Shown piece after piece: positions 1 to 9,248 of a stretch of 64,000 nt of DNA. Source of the stretch: Verrucomicrobiales bacterium (lineage in GTDB: Bacteria > Verrucomicrobiota > Verrucomicrobiia > Verrucomicrobiales > DEV007); NCBI GenBank assembly GCA_016795505.1, contig JAEUHH010000065.1, positions 1 to 64,000 on the forward strand. The letters run 5' to 3'. Every line of letters starts with the position of its first letter. Position 1 is the stretch's first letter. The translations under genes and the position numbers were made by a program. Under the pieces are notes generated by a model. It made no database searches and was not told where the DNA came from. It saw only the letters and a list, made by a program, of their open reading frames with translations.

Positions 1-60
1 ACGGAATGAGACTGGCGGATTTGCTTTCTGAGGAAGGGTAAAGGACTGAAACACCAGGCC

Positions 61-330
61 GCCTGGCGGCGGAAATCCGAAATCCTAAGCTCGAAATCCG
101 AAACAAATTCGAATCTTCGAATTCGGAAAGGCTCAAAACGGTCATTGGCCGTGCTCTTTCGCACAGCCGCAGGGTCCTCTGCGGCTCTGCGACTCTGCGT
201 GAGATTCGAGGGCAGACGCCTGGCGGTGGAAATCCGAAATCCTAAGCTCGCAATCCGAAAAAAATTCGAATCTTCGAATTCGGAAAGGTTCAAAACGGGC
301 ATCGGCCGCGATTTCTCGCGCAGCCGCCGC
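61..330. repeat. Two ~110-bp imperfect direct repeats (intergenic)
   Basis: Positions 61-171 and 218-330 are imperfect copies of each other. Both begin GCCTGGCGG, contain two near-identical phrases of the type GAAATCCGAAATCC, then an ATTCGAATCTTCGAATTCGG-like palindromic stretch, and end near a GCCGC-rich segment. A third, partial relative of the end of the unit lies at about 645-722. No convincing gene is present; short open frames here read straight through the repeats. The segment looks like non-coding repeat DNA of unknown origin. Confidence 0.7.
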
Positions 331-366
331 TCGATGCCGAACCGCGGAGCGGTTCTCCATGAATAG

Positions 367-550
367 CCAGGGGTCGAAGACCCCTGGTAGTCAACGAAGC
401 CACCAGCAACCCCGGATGGGGTTGTCCCATGCTGTTACCCCGCCGCCGCACCCTTTCCCCATCGGACAACCCCATCCGGGGTTGCCATCAAAGCCCGCTG
501 CTGACCCGGAGTTTCACTCCGGGCTATTCACGGAGCATCCCTCCGGGATG
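367..550. repeat. Cluster of five short perfect hairpins
   Basis: Five small palindromes with 3-4 base loops follow one another: CCAGGGGTC/GACCCCTGG (367-387), CAACCCC/GGGGTTG at about 407-424 and again at about 468-485 with the loop sequence reversed, CCGGAGT/ACTCCGG (about 507-523) and GCATCC/GGATGC (about 534-550). The sequence between them is not conserved coding sequence. The arrangement resembles REP/BIME-like clusters. From 551 to 886 I see no gene. Confidence 0.6.
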
Positions 551-886
551 CGGCGTCTACATCGCGCTCCCTCTGTGCTGGGAAAACTCGCTCAGGCTTC
601 AGACCAAACCGGTTCTGTGGACCATCCCTTTCTGGGCATCAACCACTGCCCATCGCCCTTTCGCGCAGCCGCCGGGTCCCTCTGCGGCTTTGCGACCCTG
701 CGGCTCGGCGTGAGATGCGAGGGCTCTTTTTTCGGAGAGGTCGGAAGGGGGGGGCTGGAGACGGGAAGGTGATCAGGGAGTTGGGATACTGCACCACTTC
801 GCGGATTCGCTGCCATTTTTGCCAATTTTCGGCCCTTCTCGGCGCTAGAGCCCTTGATTTTGCTGGGTACGATTTCCAAAGCGGCT

Positions 887-2184
887 TGTAGTGTAGACCT
901 TGGTGGTTGCGCCCGCGTTTCGATGGCTACCTTTATCAGCCATCATGTTCCTGCGTCGCAACAAACGCTTCAAAGATGGCAAAGAGCACTTCTACTGGAG
1001 TGTCGTCGAAAACCGCCGACTCCAAGGGGGCCGCATTGTGCAGCGCAAAGTTCTCTATCTCGGCGAACTCAATGGCCGACAGGAGTCCTCTTGGCGCAAA
1101 ATCGTCGAGTTGTTCGGTCAGGATGATGATGCGCCACAGCAGGTGGCTCTCTTTCCCGAGGAACATGCTCCAGTGCAGTACGATGGAGACGACGGGCTGC
1201 CCATCGTGCGCGTGCGCCTCTCGCAAATGTCTCTGCGCAAACCGCGCCAGTGAGGCGCCTGCTGGCTGGGCTGCGAGCTCGGACTCGACGCCTTCTGGCG
1301 CGAGCACCTGCTCGCCAGCCGCAAGGGCACCCGCCGGGATCTGGTGCTGCAGACGCTCGTGCTCTACCGCCTCATTGATCCAGGCAGCGAACCGAGGGAC
1401 GAGGTAGCCAGCCGGAAGGCTGCCCCGAAGGGGTGGGCGCCGTGAGGCGGCGCGAAGCAATGGCGGCTGCACCGGCATTGGTTCGACCACAGCGCCGTCG
1501 CCGACTTGCTTGGCAGCGATTTCCGGCTTGCCGAGCACAGCGCGACGCCATGCACCAGGCCATCGGAGGCGCGAAGAAAGAGGCCGGGCGCGATGCGCGC
1601 TTCGTTCACATTGAAGTCACCCACGCTGGCAAAGGAAGAGGCAAGCGTCAGACGGCCACCTTGAGCTATCGGCTCGACCGCGCCAAGCTGCGCGAAGCCT
1701 GGCGACGCGAAGGCCGCTACCTGCTGCGCACCAACATGACTGAGACCGATCCCGCGAGGCTGTGGCAGTTCTACCTCCAGCTTACCGAAGTAGAGCAGGC
1801 CTTCAAAGAACTCAAAGGCGATCTCGCGATCCGCCCCATTCATCATCAGCTCGACCACCGCATTGAGGCGCACATCTTTATCAGCTTCCTGGCCTACGCG
1901 TTGCAAGTCACGCTCAAAGCGCGGCTCAAAAGGAGCGCGAGCGGGCTGACGCCGAGGACTGTACTGGAGAAATTCGCCGCCGTGCAGATGCTGGATGTGC
2001 ATCTGCCAACCACCGACGGACGGGAGATCATCCTGTCACGCCACACGCAGCCGAGAAGGAACTGCAATTGTTGCTGGACCAACTCAAGCTCACGCTGCCT
2101 GACCAGCCGCCGCCGAGGATCACCACCGCGCCTTCGAAGTGAAGGGCTGCATCTGCACGAAACCGCCGTCGGTGTAGTGTAGAC
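887..2184. repeat. 12-bp direct repeats flanking the transposase remnant
   Basis: TGTAGTGTAGAC occurs at 887-898 and again, same orientation, at 2173-2184, bracketing the decayed transposase. This may be a target-site duplication or a remnant of the ends of the insertion sequence. IS1634-family elements are known to make variable-length duplications, but no terminal inverted repeat was resolved, so the boundary call is tentative. Confidence 0.4.
945..2142 (+). pseudogene. Decayed IS1634-family (IS4-like) transposase
   Basis: The N-terminal part starts MFLRRNKRFKDGKEHFYW and runs through RKVLYLGELN, as in IS1634-type transposases. A frame change after about 1250 is followed by WREHLLASRKGTR and VLYRLIDPGSE, then by WRLHRHWFD and DLLGSDFRLAEH in another frame. 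The middle of the protein, which carries the first catalytic acidic residues, is missing. The reading resumes at about 1590 with the C-terminal part, including VEQAFKELKGDLAIRPIHHQ and RIEAHIFISFLAY, followed by VLEKFAAVQMLDVHLPTTDG. One more frameshift near 2045 gives EKELQLLLDQLKLTLPDQ and a stop at 2140-2142. At least three frameshifts plus an internal deletion make this non-functional. Full-length relatives are usually about 550 residues; about 400 codons remain here. Confidence 0.85.
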
Positions 2185-2262
2185 TTGAGGCTTCCGAGGC
2201 GGCGCAGGCCCGATAAAGCCTCAATCGGCCCTCGCGAATCCGCGAGGTCGGGGTAACTGTCG

Positions 2263-4674
2263 TCACGGCTCGTTTTCCTCATCGCCCCAGCGAACGCGCT
2301 CCATCAGGCGGCGGAAGAAGCCGGACTTCGGGACGGGCTTGGCCTCGGCTTTGGGGAGGTCGCCGGCGAAATCCTCGGCGCTCTCTGCCACGGCGGTGCG
2401 GGTCTTGAGATCTTCGTCGGCCGCCTGACGGTCGGTTTCGTCGTCGATGATCTTTGGCTGGAGGAAGATCAGCAACTCGTTGCGGTCCTTCTCCCGGGTC
2501 CGGGAGCCGAACACGTCACCAACGATCGGGACATCCTTTACCCAGGGCAGGGTGGATTCACTCTTGTCGTTGCTCTCGGAAATCAGACCGCCAAGCAGCA
2601 CGGTGCCGCCATTTGGCACCATGACGGTGGTCTCCAGTTCCTGGGTGCCGATGGTGGGAATGTCATCGTTGCCGATGTTCTGGCTGCCGACGATGGAGTC
2701 ATTCACCTGCAGGATTTTGAGGGTGATCTCGTCGTCGGCGTTGATGCTGGCGAGCACGTCGATGTTCAGCACCACGTCGACATAGTCGATATTCGCCGTG
2801 ACGACCTGGTTGGCGGTGCCGCCATCGGGATCAACGAGGGACTGCGTGCTGCGGGGGACGGCGACGCGCTGGCCGTTGGTGATGCGGGCGTACTCGTTGT
2901 TCAGCGTGTAGAGGGTCGGTCGGGACAGCACCTCGAAACGGCTGGTGGTGGCGAGGGCGGAAAGGAAGACATCGAGATAGGGATTCACCTGACCATAGAA
3001 GGAAAGGCCCTGCGAGAGGGGGAAGTTCTCGAAGGTGTCCAGCTCGTTCACATCGAGCAGGTTCTGATTGAGTCCGTTCCGGGTCTTCAACAGGCCGGCC
3101 CCATTGATGCGGCGGCCATCGGGGCCGACCGTCTCGAGGGTGCGGATCAGGTCCATGCCGAACTCGTAGTCGTCGCCGAGGCTGAGCTGGGCGATGATGG
3201 CCGAGATTTGGATCTGGCGCGGCTTCACGTCCAGCGTCTCGAGCATCTTGTCGATCAGCGCGATCTGCTCCTCCGGGCCGGAGATCATGAGGGTGCTGTT
3301 CACATCGTCGGCGATCAGCAGGGTCTTGCCGATGACAAAGGAGACCGGGACGAGCGAAATGTTCGACCCGCTGAAGGAACTCCCGCCGCTCCCACTGGTG
3401 CGGCTGCGACCGCCGCCACCTCCGAAACCTCCACCGGAACTGCCGAAGCCGCTGGAACTCCCAAAGCCGCTGGAATCACCGCCGAAGCCACTGCTGTTGC
3501 CGAAACCGCCGCCGCCGAGCCGGGAATTGCTCGAAAAGTCGTTGCTGCCGAAGCCCGAGCCCTGATTCGACCGGTTGGTGCGGCTCGAATTGGAACCACC
3601 TCCCGCGACGTTTTCATCCAGGCCGCGGGTCAGCGCGTCGCCGGCGATGTCGAGGAAACTGGTCGGCTTCAGGTGACTCAACTTGCGGGTGACCGTGTCC
3701 GGGACTTCCTGGGGAGAGTCGAGATGCTCGATGTAGCGTTCGATCCGCACCATCAGGGCGGGCGGGGCGACGGCGAGGATGCGATTGGTGCGGGTGATGG
3801 CCCGGATCACCGGCTTGCCGGCCGAGCCGGACAGGCCTCCGCCGGCGGTGTAGGTGGTGCCAGAGGTGGCGACGGCGCCTTCGGCATTTCCGGGGCTCGT
3901 GCCGGCAGTGTTGCGGGCCTGATTCCCGACGCCTTGATTCGGGGACACTCGGGAAGAAGCGGAGCCGACGCCGCTTTCCTCCGACTCGAGGCCGAGAATC
4001 TCGGCGAGTGCTTCGGCCACTTCCTCGGCATCGCCGCGGAGCAGTTGAAAGGCGCGGTCTTCCATTTCCGAGGGTTCCACGTCGATCTTTTCCCGCAACT
4101 CGAGCAGGGTGCGGATGACGGACGCGTTTTCCGTGATGACGAGGGCTTGGGCGTTGCCGAGCGGGGTGATGTTCCCGTAGGGATGCGGCGGCATCACCTG
4201 AGTGAAGGTGTCCGCGGCTTCGTCCGCGGGCAGATGCTCCAGCGGCATGATGAAGGTGACGACATCGTCGCCGGGAGGCAGATCCTGCGGATCGGAAAAA
4301 ACCGGCACCCCTTCTGAACGGGGCTGCTTGCCGCCGCTGTAGGCAATGATTTTGAGGGTGTCCTTGTTCGCAGTGGGAACGAGGGCAAAGCCGTTGAGGA
4401 GCAGGCTTTTCTCGATGAATTCGAGCGACTCCTGAAGAGTGTTGAAAGGCCCGCTGCTCTCGATGGTGATGGTGGCGCCCTGAATGGCGGCGTCGCGGAT
4501 GATGCGCTTTTTGGCCCGGACCTCGTATTCGCTGAGCACGATGGTGAGATCCTGATTGACGAAGGAGACCCCAAAGCCCTCCTCTTCCGTAGCCGCCTGC
4601 TGGGCGTGGGTCGGCTCCCAGCTGATCAAAATCAGCAAAAAAAACGCTAAAAATTTATTCGGGAGCACCGGCAT
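2263..4674 (-). CDS. gspD: Type II secretion outer-membrane secretin GspD
   Basis: 803 residues. The secretin forms the outer-membrane channel of the type II secretion system. A signal peptide (residues 1-25, ending THAQQA) precedes N-domains (about 30-350). A glycine/serine/phenylalanine-rich linker (about 357-436, repeated SSGFG/GGGFG units) separates them from the secretin core (about 480-770). The core carries GGTVLLGGLISE and the C-terminal signature VPIVGDVFGSRTREKDRNEL followed by LLIFLQPKII. The Gly-rich linker is unusually long for a secretin. It is the last gene of the leftward pseudopilin operon, separated from the preceding gene by 141 bp that may contain its own promoter. A stop lies just upstream in frame, so the ATG at 4674 is the first possible ATG. 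Family assignment is secure; the cargo is unknown. Confidence 0.95.
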   Translation of the reverse strand: MPVLPNKFLAFFLLILISWEPTHAQQAATEEEGFGVSFVNQDLTIVLSEYEVRAKKRIIRDAAIQGATITIESSGPFNTLQESLEFIEKSLLLNGFALVPTANKDTLKIIAYSGGKQPRSEGVPVFSDPQDLPPGDDVVTFIMPLEHLPADEAADTFTQVMPPHPYGNITPLGNAQALVITENASVIRTLLELREKIDVEPSEMEDRAFQLLRGDAEEVAEALAEILGLESEESGVGSASSRVSPNQGVGNQARNTAGTSPGNAEGAVATSGTTYTAGGGLSGSAGKPVIRAITRTNRILAVAPPALMVRIERYIEHLDSPQEVPDTVTRKLSHLKPTSFLDIAGDALTRGLDENVAGGGSNSSRTNRSNQGSGFGSNDFSSNSRLGGGGFGNSSGFGGDSSGFGSSSGFGSSGGGFGGGGGRSRTSGSGGSSFSGSNISLVPVSFVIGKTLLIADDVNSTLMISGPEEQIALIDKMLETLDVKPRQIQISAIIAQLSLGDDYEFGMDLIRTLETVGPDGRRINGAGLLKTRNGLNQNLLDVNELDTFENFPLSQGLSFYGQVNPYLDVFLSALATTSRFEVLSRPTLYTLNNEYARITNGQRVAVPRSTQSLVDPDGGTANQVVTANIDYVDVVLNIDVLASINADDEITLKILQVNDSIVGSQNIGNDDIPTIGTQELETTVMVPNGGTVLLGGLISESNDKSESTLPWVKDVPIVGDVFGSRTREKDRNELLIFLQPKIIDDETDRQAADEDLKTRTAVAESAEDFAGDLPKAEAKPVPKSGFFRRLMERVRWGDEENEP

Positions 4675-4682
4675 TCGGCCGG

Positions 4683-4711
4683 ATCATAGGAGAGGCTCCT
4701 GTATTGTGCAA
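4683..4711 (-). promoter_or_regulatory. Possible internal sigma-70-type promoter for gspD
   Basis: On the minus strand TTGCAC (4711-4706) and TATGAT (4688-4683) are separated by 17 bp. The -10 box ends only 8 bases before the gspD ATG, so a transcript from it would be nearly leaderless. The only purine-rich stretch, AGGAG, is about 19 bases upstream of the ATG. The match is good but the geometry is unusual, so this is tentative. Confidence 0.35.
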
Positions 4712-4815
4712 TCGCTGTTTGCGGCGCTTTTTTTACAATCTTGTCAGTTGCAAAAGTGGCCGGAGTGGGTGCTGAATTTATAAAAATTTACCCAATTTCT
4801 CTCCTGATGGTGCCT

Positions 4816-5727
4816 TCACGGGACCGGCGGAGGAGCCGGCGTTGGCAGCACGATCCGGCGGCGTCCGGGAGGATTGGGGCCGGTGCTGCCGGCGTTGGGC
4901 GCCGGGACTCCGGCTTTTTGCGCCGCGGCGGCGGCGGCCTGTTGTTGTTGCCGGAGCCTTTCCGCGGCGGGATTGAGATAGGGGGCGTTTCCGCCCGCGG
5001 CATCGGGACCACCGGCTTCGGGTCCGGGTAAGGCGGGCATTTTGACGCCATTGGGAGTGCCGATGGGCTGGCGGGGAGCGGCGGTCAACCCGCCCTGCGG
5101 TGGTCCCGCGAGGGGACGGCCACCGGCCGCGGGATCAATGGCGGGCTGGCCGGGTACATCGCCGGTGGGCGGCGCGTTTCCGGGAGAGGAAGGCTGGGAA
5201 AACGAGGCCGGGTCTCGTCCGATTTCGGCCACTTCTCCGTTCAGGGAGATGGTGGCTTTGACTTCCTTCGGGTTGGTGTCCTTTTTCAGTTCGATCAGCT
5301 TGAATTCCGGGGAGCCGGCGGCGGGAGTGGAGACCGGGGGAATGCGGATGGTCTCGCCCGTTTTCTGGTTCTTCAGGTAAACGACCGTTTCGGACTTGCT
5401 CTCGACGTAGCCACCGAGGAAATAGTCGCGGGCAAAGGATTTCTGGGCCTGAGCGGGCTCCGGAGCCGCCTCCAGCATGAAGGGCGATCTCTGCCAGATT
5501 TCGAGGTAGCGTTCCTCGGGGTAGGCCTTGGGGATGATCGCTTCGGGCTCCTCAGGGGTGGGCGGCGCCTCCGGTGAGATCGTGGGCGGCTCGCCGGGCG
5601 GGGGCGCTTCCTGGGAAAAGCCAGCCGTTGACCAATACAGACCGAGCGCTCCCGCGAGAGCGGGAACGATCAGCCGCCACGGGCCGCTGAAGAGCCTGCC
5701 GGCTTCAGGGCGTGGCCACGGCCACAT
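4816..5727 (-). CDS. Inner-membrane GspC-like protein of the secretion operon (tentative)
   Basis: About 303 residues when started at the ATG at 5727 (MWPWPRPEAGRLF), which overlaps the end of the preceding gene by 23 nt. A single membrane segment lies at about 15-32 (WRLIVPALAGALGLYW). A Pro/Glu-rich stretch follows, then a folded block with RYLEIWQRSPFML and DYFLGGYVESKSETVVYLKN QKTGE, and finally a Pro/Gly/Gln/Ala-rich tail. The pattern of one membrane anchor, a 'QRSPF' motif and a small beta domain resembles GspC/PilP-type tethers that link the inner-membrane platform to the secretin, and it sits directly before gspD. Sequence similarity to true GspC is weak by eye, so the role is inferred from architecture and position. 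Confidence 0.55.
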   Translation of the reverse strand: MWPWPRPEAGRLFSGPWRLIVPALAGALGLYWSTAGFSQEAPPPGEPPTISPEAPPTPEEPEAIIPKAYPEERYLEIWQRSPFMLEAAPEPAQAQKSFARDYFLGGYVESKSETVVYLKNQKTGETIRIPPVSTPAAGSPEFKLIELKKDTNPKEVKATISLNGEVAEIGRDPASFSQPSSPGNAPPTGDVPGQPAIDPAAGGRPLAGPPQGGLTAAPRQPIGTPNGVKMPALPGPEAGGPDAAGGNAPYLNPAAERLRQQQQAAAAAAQKAGVPAPNAGSTGPNPPGRRRIVLPTPAPPPVP

Positions 5728-6241
5728 CCGATGGCGCATACCAGCGGAGCAGCTCGATCTCGCACTCGATCTGTTCATTTTCTTCTGGGTGAGGGGTGGC
5801 CTTGAACGAGCGGACCACCCGGAATGTTTCCGGGGTTTGCAGCCCGTGCAACCAACGAAAAACATCCTCGACGGTGCCGGTGGCCCGCATCGTCACGCCG
5901 GACTGCACGTAGTGGGGGGTGACGACGGGCTCGATCAGCTTGATCTCGGAGGTGGCCACATTGGCCCCGTCGCCGGATTGGGCGTCGGCGAAGATGGCGT
6001 TGTCCGCGTCGGCCCGGGAGGTGAAAGCCGGTTGCGTCTGCGCGAGCATCTCGGCCCGCGCGGTCCAGGTGGCCTTGTCTTCCATCAGGGCTTCGATCTC
6101 GACGAGTTCGAGTTCCATCCGCTCGCGGTCGTCGATGAGCAGCGCCTTGCGGTCCCGGTAGAGGTCCCACAGGATCACGGCCCCGCCGACCAGCAGCAGG
6201 GTGAGAAAGGCGCTCAGGAGCAGGCGTTCACTGGCTTTCAT
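5705..6241 (-). CDS. gspM: GspM/PilO-like inner-membrane protein
   Basis: 178 residues from the ATG at 6241, which overlaps the gspL stop by 14 nt (coupled translation likely). A short cytoplasmic N-terminus is followed by a membrane segment at about 6-26 (LLLSAFLTLLLVGGAVILWD) and a charged coiled-coil-like helix (about 27-65). A compact C-terminal domain (about 100-170) contains GTVEDVFRWLHGLQT and FRVVRSFKATP. This is the layout of GspM/PilO proteins, which pair with GspL/PilN in the assembly platform. Sequence in this family diverges quickly, so the call rests on topology and its place between gspL and the secretin-side genes. Confidence 0.75.
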   Translation of the reverse strand: MKASERLLLSAFLTLLLVGGAVILWDLYRDRKALLIDDRERMELELVEIEALMEDKATWTARAEMLAQTQPAFTSRADADNAIFADAQSGDGANVATSEIKLIEPVVTPHYVQSGVTMRATGTVEDVFRWLHGLQTPETFRVVRSFKATPHPEENEQIECEIELLRWYAPSDVAVATP

Positions 6242-7478
6242 CGGTGACCGGGGCGTAGCGATAGGTGCCGTAGGCGACAAAGGTGGCGGTGTCACCATCG
6301 ATTTCGGGGGCGGGGATGTTCCACTCGTAATCGCCCAGACCCTGGGCATTTTCGAGGTCGGATTTGAAGCCAATGGCCACCGGGACGCTCGACGCCTCGC
6401 CCCGGACGACGATCTGACCATCCTCGCGGATCTCGAAATGGGTCATGCGGAGCCCCTTTTCGGGGAACAAATTGGCGACCCGGTAAAATAGCTCGACCGG
6501 GTAGCGATCCACATCGAGGGCCAGTTCCACCGCCTCCCAGCGGGCCTTTGCCTCGCGGATCACATCTGCGGTGGGGGAAAGCTCGTCGATGCGGGCCGCC
6601 ATGGCGGCATTCGTCCGGCGGGCGACGAGGAGATCGGCGACTCCGGCCCCGATCAGCAGCACATACACGAGCGCTGCCACCAAGCCGAGCTGCATCCAGC
6701 GGCGGATGTTGGCCTGCCGATCGCGCTCGAGGGCGATCTCCGCCGGCTCGTAGTGCCAGCCATCGACGAGGGCGGGGGAGGGAGTCGGACGCGGGGATAC
6801 CCGGACCGGCAGCCCCAGGATTTGCTGGGCCTCATCGCGGAGAGCGGCTTTGACCGGCTCGCCATCGCTCCAGATGGTCAGGTTGTCTATGGTTCCGCTC
6901 ATGCGACGGCCTTCCAGTTCCAATTGGAGGCACTGGATCTCGCGGAGTAAATCCGCATCGAGATCTCCCGGACCGAGGCTTTGGAAATGAATCCACTGCT
7001 CGTGATGCTCGAAGCCCACCATCCAGCGGTCCAATTCCCGCCAGAGCACGATCGCCCGCGCCGGAGGGCGGAAGGCCACCGCCGCGGGGAAAAAACCCGA
7101 CCAGTCCGTGGCCCGGCCGCGGCTGGTTGCGTCGATTTGTCCTGGCACGACGATCGCATGGACCAGCCGGCGGGGGCCGTCCGATCCCACCGAACGCCAG
7201 CCGAGATGCCGGCCTGGCCCGGCCGGCACGCGGATGCCGAGGCCCTCCAATTCCATGGCGATGACCGATTCGATGATTTCCGGGTCGCCCGAGCTCACCC
7301 AGGCTGGGACGGAGTCGCACGCCGCCGATTCGAAGCCGTAGGCCAGGCGTTCACCCGATTTCGGAGGTTCGGCGGACGGCTTCCAGTCTCCCGAGTGGCC
7401 GCCGCCACGGGTCCACCATTCCCAACCGGTGGGACCGGGGAGGCGCAGCCAGTGGGGTTGGGAGGCGTTCGGCTTCAT
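6228..7478 (-). CDS. gspL: GspL-like assembly platform protein
   Basis: 416 residues. A large N-terminal cytoplasmic region (1-260) would correspond to the actin-like fold of GspL that contacts the ATPase GspE. A single membrane segment follows at about 265-283 (GLVAALVYVLLIGAGVADLL), then a helix and a periplasmic ferredoxin-like domain (about 325-410) with ELFYRVANLFPEKGLRMTHF and GQIVVRGEASSV. The ATG overlaps the gspK stop by 4 nt. Topology and operon position support the assignment; the N-terminal half is divergent (WLRLPGPTGWEWW at the start). Confidence 0.8.
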   Translation of the reverse strand: MKPNASQPHWLRLPGPTGWEWWTRGGGHSGDWKPSAEPPKSGERLAYGFESAACDSVPAWVSSGDPEIIESVIAMELEGLGIRVPAGPGRHLGWRSVGSDGPRRLVHAIVVPGQIDATSRGRATDWSGFFPAAVAFRPPARAIVLWRELDRWMVGFEHHEQWIHFQSLGPGDLDADLLREIQCLQLELEGRRMSGTIDNLTIWSDGEPVKAALRDEAQQILGLPVRVSPRPTPSPALVDGWHYEPAEIALERDRQANIRRWMQLGLVAALVYVLLIGAGVADLLVARRTNAAMAARIDELSPTADVIREAKARWEAVELALDVDRYPVELFYRVANLFPEKGLRMTHFEIREDGQIVVRGEASSVPVAIGFKSDLENAQGLGDYEWNIPAPEIDGDTATFVAYGTYRYAPVTDESQ

Positions 7479-8434
7479 CTCAGCACGCGGGTCTGCACCT
7501 CCAACAACACGGGTTGGGCATCGCGCCCGGAGATGACCAGAGACCTTTCCACGGAGACGCCGCCCGCCGTGCCGATGGAGATCAGGCGGGTCGCAGCGTC
7601 GTCAACCGACAGCAGATTTGCAAGCGCCTGCTTTTGGGCCTCGCCGATGCCCAGCAGGGCGGTGGCCTCCTCGACCGACTCGAAGCGCACGTCATCCTGC
7701 GTGTCCGGCGTCCGGTCCGATCCCAGCCGCACGTTGGCGAGGCGTTGCGCGCCGTCCGCGCCGCACTGGCAGACGAGCTGGATCAGCTCAGGGGAGGCGT
7801 CGTTCAGGTCCAGTGGCCCGCTGCTCAGCAGGGTGAAGGCGTCGCGCCAGCCCGGGGCCATCGCCATCACCTGCTCGAAGCCGATCACCAATGTCACCTC
7901 ATCCAGCGAGCGGAAAGGCCGGTTGTAGGGCTGATCGCGGAAGCCCCGGGCCCGGTAGGCATTGCCCTCCGCGCCGAAGGGCAGGAGATTGTCGTCGGCA
8001 TCGATCCAGTCGGTCAGGGCATCGACCACCTCGGCCGCGCCCTGCGGATCGAGACCCCAGCGGATGAAGATTTCGCCCAGGATGATCCGCCCGTTGTCCG
8101 AGACGAGGAAGTGATTCAGGTTGATCCGCGCCCCCTCGCTGCGCAGCATCGCGCGAAAGCCCCCGGTGCCGTCCACCTGCTGCCGCAGGATCGGGTCCCA
8201 GCGCTCCACGTCGGGATGCGCTGCCAGGGCGATGCCCCGGTCGGCGAACTGGCTCGCGCGGAATTCCCACTGGTTCGAGCCCTGCGTCTCCATCTCCAGG
8301 CGCAGGAACTGAGCACTGGTGAAAACCGCCAGCGACAGGATCGCGATCACCCAATATACCGCGATCAGAGCCGAGGCTCTGCTCTGCCGCGTGGGATGTT
8401 GTCGGAGTCGTTTCACAGGGAAAAGGGGTGTCAT
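7475..8434 (-). CDS. gspK: Minor pseudopilin GspK
   Basis: 319 residues from the ATG at 8434, 10 nt after the gspJ stop. Earlier in-frame starts would run far into gspJ and encode only an Arg-rich shadow. A basic leader (ending RQSRASA) precedes the prepilin-type hydrophobic helix at about 22-39 (ALIAVYWVIAILSLAVF), without a glutamate at the usual +5 position, as is typical for GspK. The large globular part contains FIRWGLDPQGAAEVVDALTD and WIDADDNLLPFGAE and later DLNDASPELI, matching the helical insertion domain of GspK. In known systems GspK caps the pseudopilus tip with GspI and GspJ. Confidence 0.88.
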   Translation of the reverse strand: MTPLFPVKRLRQHPTRQSRASALIAVYWVIAILSLAVFTSAQFLRLEMETQGSNQWEFRASQFADRGIALAAHPDVERWDPILRQQVDGTGGFRAMLRSEGARINLNHFLVSDNGRIILGEIFIRWGLDPQGAAEVVDALTDWIDADDNLLPFGAEGNAYRARGFRDQPYNRPFRSLDEVTLVIGFEQVMAMAPGWRDAFTLLSSGPLDLNDASPELIQLVCQCGADGAQRLANVRLGSDRTPDTQDDVRFESVEEATALLGIGEAQKQALANLLSVDDAATRLISIGTAGGVSVERSLVISGRDAQPVLLEVQTRVLR

Positions 8435-8444
8435 TTCCCGCCCG

Positions 8445-9248
8445 TCAGGGCTGGCTGGGCAATGGCGGCAGGTTCGGGTCGTTCGGGGCCGGTGGGCGAT
8501 TCGGATCCGGCGGATTGTTCGGGTCGGGCGGATTGTTCGGGTCGGGCGGATTGTTGGGATCCGGCGGGCCATTCTCCTGCGGCGTCGGCAGATCGACCTG
8601 TTGCCGCACCGGCGCCCAAAAGACCGACCGCAGCGGCTCTGCGTCGCCATCCATTGCCAGCGTCAATTCCACCAGCGTCGGCTGGGCGTCGCCCTCGCGC
8701 AGCACCTCGCGCCACTGCTGGGACCGGGGATCGTAAAAGCGCCACGTGATCTGCTTCAGTCGTCGCAGGATCGGCACCGGGCGCAGCCGCAGGCTGTCCA
8801 ATCCCTGACGATGGCGCTGGCGATCCTGTTCCGCGTTCAGAAAATACAGCGCCGCCCGCGCGAAGCCGCTGCTCTCCACCTCCGAAGCCAGGATCACCCG
8901 CTTCACATCCGGCCGCAGCGAGCCGAAGCCAAAGGCCGCCGGCGCATCGACGAACGACAAATAGGTGTCGTAGTGGCCACCGCGGTCCTCGTAGTCGAAC
9001 TCCAGCCGGGCCGCCGCGGGCAGGCTCTCGAAATTGTCCCGGCACAGCTCGACGAAGCGCCGCTTTCGCGCCTCGCGATCCTGAAATTGCTGCAACTCGT
9101 CCATCAACTGCGCGCTCCCCGTCGTGAGCGAGAAAATCCCGATCGCCAGGATCGCCAGCACGGCGATGGAAATGCTCAACTCCAGCAGGGTGAAGGCCCG
9201 GCGCGCCGCCCGGCTGCGATCGCCGGCTCCTGGAGCGGGGGCTTTCAT
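8445..9248 (-). CDS. gspJ: Minor pseudopilin GspJ with Pro-Asp-Asn repeat tail
   Basis: 267 residues. The type IV prepilin signal is RRA|FTLLE (cleavage after Ala18, Glu at mature +5) followed by a hydrophobic helix (SISIAVLAILAIGIF). The body is a GspJ-like beta domain. The C-terminus carries a tandem repeat PPDPNN (about 228-252, 15-nt DNA unit) and ends in Pro-rich sequence, which is not part of the normal fold and may be a flexible extension. The start overlaps the gspI stop by 4 nt. The -1 residue at the cleavage site is Ala instead of the usual Gly, as in the neighbouring gspH and gspI. Confidence 0.85.
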   Translation of the reverse strand: MKAPAPGAGDRSRAARRAFTLLELSISIAVLAILAIGIFSLTTGSAQLMDELQQFQDREARKRRFVELCRDNFESLPAAARLEFDYEDRGGHYDTYLSFVDAPAAFGFGSLRPDVKRVILASEVESSGFARAALYFLNAEQDRQRHRQGLDSLRLRPVPILRRLKQITWRFYDPRSQQWREVLREGDAQPTLVELTLAMDGDAEPLRSVFWAPVRQQVDLPTPQENGPPDPNNPPDPNNPPDPNNPPDPNRPPAPNDPNLPPLPSQP

